Origin: Bolinopsis microptera
Lineage: Eukaryota > Ctenophora > Tentaculata > Lobata > Bolinopsidae
Length of the DNA: 64,000 nucleotides
Assembly: GCF_026151205.1 (NCBI RefSeq)
Contig: NC_087078.1
Coordinates: forward strand, 13,933,118-13,997,117
Direction of reading: 5' to 3'
The notes under the pieces are model-generated. The model was not told where the DNA came from and searched no databases. It saw only the letters and a program-made list of their open reading frames with translations. Position numbers and translations under genes: made by a program. Positions 54,441-64,000 of the stretch are shown piece by piece (position 1 is the stretch's first letter; each line of letters opens with the position of its first letter).

Positions 54441-56860
54441 AGTTAACTACTACCATCGATGAAGTGATTCTAACAGTAGGACTCAGGAATTGTCAGTATT
54501 TGGAATTATGATAAATTCGTCAAATCCTGCCTTCTGAAAGAGCATAAAAAATAAACGTGGAGCACGATTATACAGCTTTAGATAATTAGTATTTTAGGAC
54601 CTTAGCTACGTTATTAGAATTGTTATGTTTTTAAATATTGCTGAATCATACTTTCAACTTTTAGAAGTGAAAACATTAAATAAATTATGGATAGCAACGG
54701 TGTGTTATAATATAACTGATTTTTGTGCAATTTAAAATGTTCATTTGTGCAGTGCCAGTATATCTGTATACGTTAATCTATTAAGATTGTTATTGTCAAA
54801 AGTTATAGTCAAAGAATACTAAATTTTCTATCAAAAGTTACATTCCAATTTTCTTTTGTATTCGACGACTATCGAATATAGATTTGAATACCCCGATTCT
54901 GAAAATAAAGACATTACAATAAACCCACCACTTTATATTATAATTAAATGGAATCACCCAAAAGAAATGATTAGGAATCGGACAATATTTATTAATACTA
55001 AGGGGACACCAGCAAACTCTCAACCATATAATAACTGCATATTGCAATATTGGAAATTATAGATATAACGTCATTCATAGTCATAACTTCGGTCGGATAA
55101 TGGGTATGCACTTGTGACTTGGAGATCACAGTATTCACATTATTCTTTGACATGCAGCTAAAAACAAAGAAGCGCAATTTGAATATTGGAATGAGCCACC
55201 ATAAATTTCCCGACAAAGATTTGATAATATCATTTATGATACTTTGCTTGTTGCTTGACTCAAAAATACCTCAGAACTTTCTGGAATGATAAATAAAAGA
55301 CGATCTGCTAGCTGAACCTGTATACGATACTTGATAGTGGGTACCACTGATTTTTATCAACTTTAAAATCACTTGAATTGAAACTAATAATTACTTGACT
55401 GGTCTGAATTTACCGCCAAAGATACTGATTTTGAGAATAACCTTTACGTAACGTGATAAATGATTAAATTGTTATTGCTTTATTGTGACCAGTTCTCTAT
55501 TTTATGCTGATAACAATGCGCATACCTCATACCTAATGAAATTGAACCATATCAACCTTAGCAACAACAACTTACTGTTTTTCGGGTTGTACAAACTTAT
55601 ATTATTACAAACTGCTCGCTTTCATTTACTTAGAGCTCATATTGAATCTGAAATTGTTCTGTGTTTTTGGCCCAATGATCCTAATAATGAATATTAACGT
55701 TTATAATTACAGGGCAGTAATTATATTTATAAACAGATTCAGTATGAATATAAATTATGATAATGGTCCGGAAAAACTCCTCCGGGAGAACTGAAACTGC
55801 TGCTTTTAGTGTGTTTTTTAACAAAAGTCGTTCAGCTGTGCAGTAGTAAATTCATTTTCACCGTTATCAGTTATATCACCGTTACACTAAGACACGGTAC
55901 ACGTACTCAGTAGTTCGACAAACCCTAAACTTAACTTGTCGTGCATGTCTAACTACAGTACGTGAATCGTTTGATGCACCAATGCAGTGTATAGAATATA
56001 AAATTCTTTCACTGTTTATTAATTTTGCAGATGGCAATGCCGGTTAAAATTTTGAATTTGATTGCTAGGTACAAGGTAGTTTAATCGGACAATTTTACTG
56101 AAACTTTAATTTAAAGTTTATGTAAACTATTTTGTTCGTCTGCAAAACCGTAAAAACCAACATCACGTGATAATTTTTGGGCGAGCGAATTAATAAAACT
56201 GTAAAAGTAAAAGCCGTATTTTGTACCAAATTAAAAAACAAAAAAACTCATTTTCATTTCTATTTTGTTAACGACGATAATGTTTAAAATGAATTTAAGT
56301 TCAAAGTTGGCTAGGGCGCCAATGCCTGATCACTGAAAACCTTTTGGAAAAAATATTGAAGATCGACTGTCATGTAAAGTGATTTAGTGTTTATGGTTTA
56401 GACTTTAGAATCTATATGCTATCTAAATTAGATAGCACGCCTGAATTGAACGGAAGAAATGCGCGCGATACCAGATACGTGAGCGATTGGGCTCCTTACT
56501 ATCACATATCGTCATATCAACTATAGTGATATAGTCTCCGCCAACCATAACCCTAACTCAATTCCTAACTAAAGCATATGCACTATGATAAAAACCCTTT
56601 TATTGATAACTCTAACGAGAAATTAAACTAACTTCCGTATATTATATAGTCTTAATCTTGACATACGTTGCATGCCACTTTTCGCGCGCGAAGCGCGCGC
56701 CGCCGAAGATATTTGGGATACGTAACATGTATCTATCTTAATCTTTTGTCATTCACTCATATCACGTGCAACGTGATCGAGACAGATTAATTCGCGGCAT
56801 GTAGGTTTACTGTGTTCCTACTTGGGGCTCGGCAATATATAATACCTGATCTCACCAAGG
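54441..56860. other. Region downstream of the PLAC8 cluster, no gene seen
   Basis: AT-rich. Contains ACGTGATAATTTTTGGGCGAGCGAATTAATAA (56165-56195 region), which also occurs inverted at 52375-52400 and in part at 10747-10770, and a CCCTAA-like stretch at 56545-56590. A CG-rich inverted-repeat element lies at 56655-56735. The frames at 54856 and 55485 look like chance frames. Confidence 0.45.
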
Positions 56861-57788
56861 GAGTATTTTACCGTATGTCGCGTGGGGTTATATTAATATT
56901 ATTCGGAATCAGCTTTCAAAAATACATCGATTCAGAAAGATTTGATATTCATAAGGGGTCGTTCACATATTACGTAATCAATATTTTAGCAATTTTTACC
57001 CCCCTCCCCCCTTCCGTAATCAACCGTAATCAAGACCCAACCCCCCTCCTGACAGCAATATTACGTAATCATGGCCTGACCCCCCCTCCCCCTTGACTTT
57101 TTTCCTAGAAAACACTTTTCTCTACGTTTCATGATACCCTGATCGTGCTATCATGATAGCATGATCAGGGTATCATGAGTATTTTACCGTATATCGCGTG
57201 GGGTTATATTAATATTATTCGGAATCAGCTTTCAAAAATACATCGATTCAGAAAGATTTGATATTCATAAGGGGTCGTTCACATATTACGTAATCAATAT
57301 TTTAGCAATTTTTACCCCCCTCCCCCCTTCCGTAATCAACCGTAATCAAGACCCAACCCCCCTCCTGACAGCAATATTACGTAATCATGGCCTGACCCCC
57401 CCTCCCCCTTGACTTTTTTCCTAGAAAACACTTTTCTCTACGTTTCATGATACCCTGATCGTGCTATCATGATAGCATGATCAGGGTATCACGAGTATTT
57501 TACCGTATATCGCGTGGGGTTATATTAATATTATTCGGAATCAGCTTTCAAAAATACATCGATTCAGAAAGATTTGATATTCATAAGGGGTCGTTCACAT
57601 ATTACGTAATCAATATTTTAGCAATTTTTACCCCCCTCCCCCCTTCCGTAATCAACCGTAATCAAGACCCAACCCCCCTCCTGACAGCAATATTACGTAA
57701 TCATGGCCTGACCCCCCCTCCCCCTTGACTTTTTTCCTAGAAAACACTTTTCTCTACGTTTCATGATACCCTGATCATGCTATCATGA
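56861..57788. repeat. 316-bp unit in three tandem copies
   Basis: Copies start at 56861, 57177 and 57493 with GAGTATTTTACCGTAT and are almost identical. Each holds one GGGGTCGTTCACATATTACG element and ends in the palindrome CATGATACCCTGATCRTGCT...AGCATGATCAGGGTATCATG (the last copy breaks off inside it). The repeated 70-90 residue frames here follow from the triplication and are probably not genes. Confidence 0.95.
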
Positions 57789-58073
57789 TGAGCCGAAATC
57801 ATTGTTATGATATCCGGCCAAGCACCTTCTAAACTACTTACTATTATAGCCGGATATTCGATCAATTTCTAAATTTTATCACTATCAGAGTGAAATTGAG
57901 TGGAATTTGAATTAACATATTGTCAAATTGTCATTATTCTAGTGGGTAAAAAAGAAAATTTTGATTACGTAATCAACTACCAAAACCCCCCCCCCCCCTG
58001 TAATCAACCGTAAGCATTTGGAAACCCCCCTCCCCCCTCGGCTGATTACGTAATATGTGAACGACCCCTAAAT

Positions 58074-60166
58074 TGTCAGTGTACAGTGTCGGGGCCCTTT
58101 CAGAAAATTTTCGAAATTCGAATATAAAGTTTATTTGGTATAAATTAAAATGGTAAATTAAAATACATGATACAAAAGTGAACGGGTGAGGGTGATACTC
58201 GTGAGTCGTGACTCGTAGATATAGCGGTTTTAGCACAACCAATTCGCATCTCATGATGCTATTCTAGGAGAACTCTTTTGTGTTTAGTTAGAGCTGCCAA
58301 ACTGAGAAATATGGGAAATCTTGGAGCACGATGACCTTGGAGGCTCAGGTCTGTTTCAAATATTCTTTGAGCATGTGTCACAATTAGTTTTCAGTTTTCA
58401 GTTTTCAGTTTTCAGTTTTCAGTTTTCAGTTTTGACAGTGTTGAAGAATATAAACAGCTTGAATTTAAAAATTAAATAAAACGTAACAAATTTCATCAAT
58501 CAATTTCATTGATTATTTCAAACTATGATAAGGGGTCCTACATACAATTACACGTATTACGTAAGCCAGCTAAGCAAAAAGGGTTTAGAAAGGCTAGTAG
58601 AGTATAAGGTATACATTACTAAGGCTTACGCCAGTACTATTTCTACGCAATAGTTAGGTGTAATTGTAAAGTGACTTACGGTGGGGAATTGGGAGGGTGT
58701 CTAATATTACCAAAAAAATGGCTTACATAATATGTTTTATACATTGTACCCCTTGGTTTATGCATTATGTTAGAATATGGATTTGATCCATAGTTGAAAC
58801 TGCAATGTATCTTTAGTTATTAATATTTGCACAGCCTCTATAATTTTCAGATTTATGATAAAAACTCAAGATTGAACTAAAAACTACAGCGATCTGTCTC
58901 AATAGTTATAAAATCTAAAATATTATTATTTATAAATTATAAATTTTATAAAACGCTGTTGACCGTTGAAAAGCATAACAAAAAGACAAATGCACACGAC
59001 ATAATAATAATAATCATTCAAAGTTGTAAGTTATTCTAACAGGACGAGAATTCGTCGGAGAATCAGCAGAACTCCATGTTTACACGACTTTTAGGGTGAA
59101 AATGGTTTTCATAATCTTGTGAAGTCGAAAGATTGCGCAAAATCAGATACAGAATCCGAGAAACCAAGATCATTGGTTTTACTTTTTATTGTTTCGAAGT
59201 ACATTTTACTTCACAATGTTTCCAGGATTACACCTCAATTCAAGGCCATGAATTGGCAAAGAAAATTCACAAATAAGTTCATAAACTTTATGTCTACAAA
59301 TATGGGATGAAAATTGAAGATTATCTTAAAATTTGGGGATCGTGTAAAGATGGGGTTAAGCTGACTTGCTCTAATAACTTGAAATAACAATATAATAATA
59401 ATAGTAGTAGTCTATCTTGGACATTCATATAATGACCCATCCTGCAAAAATTGTGAACAGCGAATAATGATTTCAAACTGAAAATATCTGACTCGGCTTC
59501 TCAGTTCGATAAACTTCAACTTGTTATATTAATTTGAGCGCTTTTGCTGGCGCTTACATTGCCAGCAAAAATTGTATGCTTTGGTGCTTTAAATACATTT
59601 TATATTTTTTACATCATCAGTCGCGAAGCCAAGCCGTTTTTCATCAATACGAATAAATAAATAGATCAGAGATCGGTAAAAAAAACGTAATTATTATCAA
59701 AAATCGTTATCTAGTTAATTTGCTCATCATAAAAAATGAGCTGAATGACTGTGATTGTCAATGGACTTTTAAGTTTTATCATCAGCAACAAATCACTGAA
59801 TACCTCATCACTTGAGGCATATGTTCTATATTGCCTGCCCGTACTAACTTGTAACGGTAAATAACCGCAAGAAATGGGGAATAACCGCGGGAAATAACCT
59901 CAGGAAATAACCGCGGCATCAACAACACTCTAGAGTAGTCACCACGTGTTGTCTGAACAAGTAACGACAGGAAATGATCCAGCTGAAACACATTGTAGCC
60001 ATAAAACCTAACAGCGACTCCAGTCTCCTAGCTACCCAAACAGTCTTCTGGGAGGATGGTCTCCTTCTTGTCCTATATTCGGCGGTCGCGCGCTACTGCA
60101 AGCGAGAGGGCTCTGGTTAGAGCAATCCTTGTCCTATATGATCAATAAAACCTAATTTCATCTATT
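58074..60166. other. Spacer without a supported gene
   Basis: Contains a 7-bp repeat (TTTTCAG)n at 58386-58436, a CCGCGGGAAATAACC-type short repeat at 59855-59915 and AT-rich sequence. A short plus-strand string encoding EILEHDDLG lies at 58320-58350 (see findings). Confidence 0.45.
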
Positions 60167-63100
60167 TTACTCAATGCGATGAGATGGCCCCGACACGATG
60201 ATATCCTTGGGTTTCCTGAATGAGTTGCCCCGGAGAGTAGGTGTACCTTTGTAGCTGCTGGTGAAACTACCCCGGTGTTTGAACGAGCCCCGACTCAGGT
60301 TATCTGACAGCCTGTAGGCGGAGTCCCGGTGTGAGGAAATGGGTCGTGACGGTCCGGACACTTGTCTAGAGGTGCTGAAACAGTTCACTAATTAATGAGT
60401 TAATTAGTTGGTTAATTAGCTAATGAATCAATTAGCTAGGTTGCGACCGCTGAGACTATAATCTGAGAGTGCTATAGAATCAGTCGTCTGGTATATGAGC
60501 TATAAATAGATATGTTATTTAATATTTAGCCCTGGTATCTAGTGCTTTTATAAGTGTACCGGCGAAAAGGGTCACAAGAGAATGTGATCACTATTTTTTG
60601 CACCGTTTGATCGTAATGGCATTTTAATTTTGAAATGCTGCAATCTATCAGCGCGATCCATTGACTAAGGTGTTAAATATTGCTAGGAGATTCTCCCTTG
60701 GGGCATGTGTCAAATGAAATTATCAGAGAATGTGAGGCGGATATGGCATCACAAGAGAGCGGAACTTTGAAATAGAGCCACTTATGACAGTGATAGGTTG
60801 AATCTCTGGTGACCCTTTGCCCGGATTAAGGTAAGCTTCAATCTTGTTAAGGAGTATTCGGATTGGTAATTATTACCCTTGTTTACTAGTTACTGTCACG
60901 TGACGTCCCTTTCGCATGACACGCGAGAAATAAAAAAGGTAAAATTGAAGTAATGATAAAACAGGAAGTACGGTGACGTGTCACTGTGACACAGGATCAC
61001 CTCACTTCTATAATGTAATGTTGTAAAATCGTAAAACCATACAACATCATATAAGTTTTGCGTCATGTTCACTGATATAATATATTAATAATTCTATGCT
61101 CAATAAATAACTGCTGCTGATCAAATACGCAGATTGCACTCTGAATCATAGTTACAATTTATAATTATAAGTGCAGTGACATCAACAGGGAACCCTCAAT
61201 TTACTACACGATAATTACATCCACTACATAGATCCCACTCAGTACCACTTTATAAACAGTATGTTTATAAGCACACTATATCAATATGTTTATAAACACT
61301 AGCCATGCAGTCGGTTGTCGAACAGATCACTGCTCTCGGAGTTCATTTACAGCATCTGTCTTAACGACCAGCGCATATCTTATGCAAATATGTAAAAATG
61401 TATGTTTTATATTCTTTATTCTTATATATGCAAATATGTAATATGTATGTTGGTGCTTAAGATTGTAGCAGTATACTTGGTAGAATCAAGTCAATTGATA
61501 ACAAGTGCTTAACAAAGATAAAATCAACTTATTTTCTTGTAAAACGCAGCTGACGGAATCAAACGAGATCAGGAACAAGTAATGGCAATTACACTACGAC
61601 AATGAAAACAAGTATAAAATACAAAACACGAACAATGAACAATTAAACAAACCTCCAACACGTATCACCTAGGTAACGTATCACCTAGGTGGTGACCCGC
61701 GGGATATGGACCACGAGGGTCGGTATTTATAGCTACTGGACGACTTGTTCCGGGCCTTTAGACTGGAGCTGGACTTGCCTCCCACCAGGGAAACGTACCC
61801 CTTCTTGGAGCGGCCCGATCTGGGGTAGAGGGTAGACATCATCCAGTTATAGACCAAGATCTAGGGTAGACATTGTACCTAGATCTTGGTACAAATCAAC
61901 CTTATCTTAAAGATAACAGAAATAAACCTTTGTTTTCAGCTGGCGGATTTTTTTGATAAAATCAGTTAGTATTTTGAAAGTCTATGTTTTTTCCGCCAAT
62001 ATTTTTTATGTTTCATTTTGTCGAAAAACATTATTGTGTCGTCTCAAACAAATCTAAAATCTTACTTGCCCACTGGGAACGACACTTATTTATAGTAAAG
62101 ACGGTGTTTCCGTGGTAATTTATATGTATTCTAATGATGGGTCGTACAGCCCCAGCACATCGTGCTCCCGAATCTCGTACCCCAGACTTTCAGCCCAGAG
62201 CTCCATAACATATTACCTCAGTGGCCATGGGCCCTAGGACCCAGGTGAATTCATGTCCCAGCAACTACGAGGTCCTAGAGCACGACGATCTAGGGATTGC
62301 AATCTGTGGCACGGGCCTCTTGGACAGAACGACACGAAACTAATTAGTAGTCATCCGTTAGAAACCAAAATTATTTATTGCAAAACATTTTAAAAGGCGA
62401 ATATTATAAGTATTATTAGAAATACCTTGTACCGTTGTTAAGATATTATTAGTAATATTAATTGTATTTTATACCATTGTTAAAATTATATTGGTACTAT
62501 TAATATTATTTTGTATCATCCGACCAAGATATTCTGAACTATCATGGCTATATCATCAAGGACCCAGAATTCGCAGTCACACCCACAATAACGTACAATT
62601 AAGATAGACACTTCGTCATACTCTCTACATTATATTATTCGCATATTATTCACATATTCACCACAATCCACATTATATTGACATGATATTCACACATTCC
62701 ACACAGTATTTACATGTCACACACATCAGGACAGGAGAACTGGCTTTAATCACGGTAGTATTGCATTCACCTTACCATTCAAACAAGTTTCATTCCGGGC
62801 AGCCCAATATTTCCCGTGCAAACAGGACTCATAATCAAGTTAGTTTTATCAAATTATGCATTTGATTTGATTTCTTTTAGGATCCCTTTACTTCGTAAAA
62901 ATCAGGGAACATTTAAATCCAAGATCACACATTTTGAACTTGATCCCACCTAAATGTTTGCACAAGAAGGATTGGTCCGCCATGATATTAGAGATAAGAC
63001 TCACAATTTTGCGTCCATGTGTCAGCCCATTGATGTGTCTGAACCCATGGTCACCATGGCAACCATGGCCGAGGCCATGGCCGTTGGAATAGCTTTTCAC

Positions 63101-63854
63101 ACTCTTAACACTTGCACTATAAAGTTTAATCTGTTCAATATACTCTTACATATCAGCTTAACACTGCAATTTGGAGAAAGGGAGTGAGCTGCGTGCAATA
63201 ATAGTGGTATGGTTATAGGAGCTGAATAAGGAAACAAGTAACCATCTTGTGTATCAGAAAGTGGTAAAGTTAAGACGGATATGCTATTATTGCACGCTGC
63301 ACTCTCGGTACGCTTAATTAATTAAGAATGCTAGTCACTCGCGCACTTGTTCACATTTCACACTCATTAGAAACACAGCTGCATTCCAAATAGGCATACG
63401 AAACCCTTCAAACGCTGTTTTAGTGGCGAAATATAGAAGTGTTGTGCTTAGAAAAGCTGGTCACATGATAACTGGTCACATGGTCACATGATAACTGGTC
63501 ACATGGTCACATGGTAACTGGTCACATGGTAACATGTCACATGGTAACTGGTCACATAATAACTGGTCACATGATAACTGGTCACATGATAACTGGTCAC
63601 ATGGTCACACGGTAACTAGTCACACGGTAACTGGTCACACGGTAACTGGTCACACGGTAACTAGTCACACGGTAACTGGTCACATGGTAACTGGTCACAC
63701 GGTAACTGGTCACACGGTAACTGGTCACATGATAACTGGTCACATGATAACTGTGATTGATGACACATACCTTCCAGAAGTCTGAATCTTGTTATTCGTT
63801 GTTCCATTCCAGCTCTGAGTCAGTCCCCTAACTTCCTTCTGGAACTGGGACATC
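60167..63854 (-). CDS. Ser/Arg-rich protein of unknown function, last three exons
   Basis: Exons in transcript order: 63771-63854 (84 nt), 61685-61819 (135 nt) and 60167-60374 (208 nt, ending TAA). Phases agree at both junctions. The acceptors are good (AACTTCAG|GATG; CTCTACCCCAG|ATCGG; CTGTTTCAG|CACC). The first exon reads MSQFQKEVRGLTQSWNG; the second is GRSKKGYVSLVGGKSSSSLK with further Ser runs and YRPSWSISRGSPP; the last reads SRQVSGPSRPISSHRDSAYR, then SRGSFKHRGSFTSSYKG and ends SGPSHRIE. The tail is basic, Ser-rich and probably disordered, with many possible phosphorylation sites. The gene continues beyond the right edge unless the Met at 63853 is the start. I do not recognise the family. 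The first exon is flanked by a 15-bp satellite. Confidence 0.75.
61850..62680. other. Intron of the Ser/Arg-rich gene, with short coding-like strings
   Basis: Holds small inverted GATCTAGGGTAGACATTGTA/CCTAGATCTTGG repeats at 61858-61890 and two short coding-like strings on opposite strands (62140-62210 minus and 62225-62335 plus) with similar peptide sequence. Otherwise AT-rich. Confidence 0.35.
63461..63755. repeat. 15-bp satellite (CTGGTCACATGGTAA)n
   Basis: About 19 units of CTGGTCAC(A/C)(T/C)(G)(G/A)TAA-type repeats, some of half length (GGTCACATG). It lies in the intron about 15 bp downstream of the donor of exon 63771-63854. The His/Thr/Gly-rich open frame across it is an artefact. Confidence 0.95.
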
Positions 63855-64000
63855 CTGAAGTTAAAGGAACGTTAGTTGGGAAAACACCGGATAATAAGTT
63901 TAAACATTTCAGAAATACCTAAACACGAAATGCGAGCTCGCAGTGTAGTTGTTAACTAAAAATAAAAACCTGAAATAGTAAAGGAAAGGGTTGCCAGCAC

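Noticed and set aside
56812-57728. Repeated 73-94 residue frames (ILILFGISFQKYID...)
   Set aside because: Same frame three times because of the 316-bp triplication. It crosses a MITE with C-runs and has no family signal.
63534-63785. 83-codon frame rich in His, Thr and Gly
   Set aside because: It is a translation of the 15-bp satellite. The real exon here is on the other strand (63771-63854).

Overview
The window looks like a chromosome segment from an early-branching or other non-model invertebrate animal. It is AT-rich and full of mobile elements, and the few genes are cut into short exons (42 to 208 nt) with ordinary GT-AG introns. A ciliary/flagellar microtubule-inner-protein family gene, a tandem PLAC8 family and a mitochondrial-type acetyl-CoA synthetase point to a metazoan. 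The retroelement mix (LINEs with a Cys-His tail, a Penelope-like element with GIY-YIG, SGNH-esterase and 'DDTDLLV' transposon proteins) resembles cnidarian, sponge or similar genomes. I cannot name the species. All exon models below were read by eye from splice sites and reading phase.

Layout. Positions 1-3526 are the left arm of an inverted duplication whose right arm is 37277-40945 and beyond. Both arms carry the same nested LINE and DNA-transposon fragments. Positions 3540-5360 hold a decayed LINE. Positions 6817-22599 (minus) hold eleven in-phase exons of an acyl/acetyl-CoA synthetase. Its introns contain a 69-bp tandem array that multiplies a splice acceptor (6881-7885), a 4.1-kb element with long terminal inverted repeats (8445-12537), a 743-bp tandem duplication (15391-16885) and a hairpin-rich repeat (20945-22118). 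Positions 22600-29200 are mostly repeats, with a LINE fragment, a SINE, one orphan exon and the last exon of a membrane protein.

Positions 29276-33436 (plus) hold five exons of a CIMIP2/FAM166-like gene. Its second intron contains a truncated Penelope-like element and a 650-bp polypurine repeat. Positions 34660-35700 (minus) hold fragments of an unknown gene split by a LINE copy with a clear target-site duplication. Positions 36560-41220 are the right arm and more LINE copies. Positions 44852-54440 (plus) hold three tandem four-exon PLAC8-family genes separated by repeat-rich spacers. Positions 56861-57788 hold a 316-bp triplication. Positions 60167-63854 (minus) hold the last three exons of a Ser/Arg-rich protein of unknown function that continues past the right edge.

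The genes do not form one pathway. The features most worth a second look are the duplicated splice sites inside the synthetase gene, the inverted arms that share nested insertions, the PLAC8 exons that look homogenised, and several short repeat families with recognisable ends.
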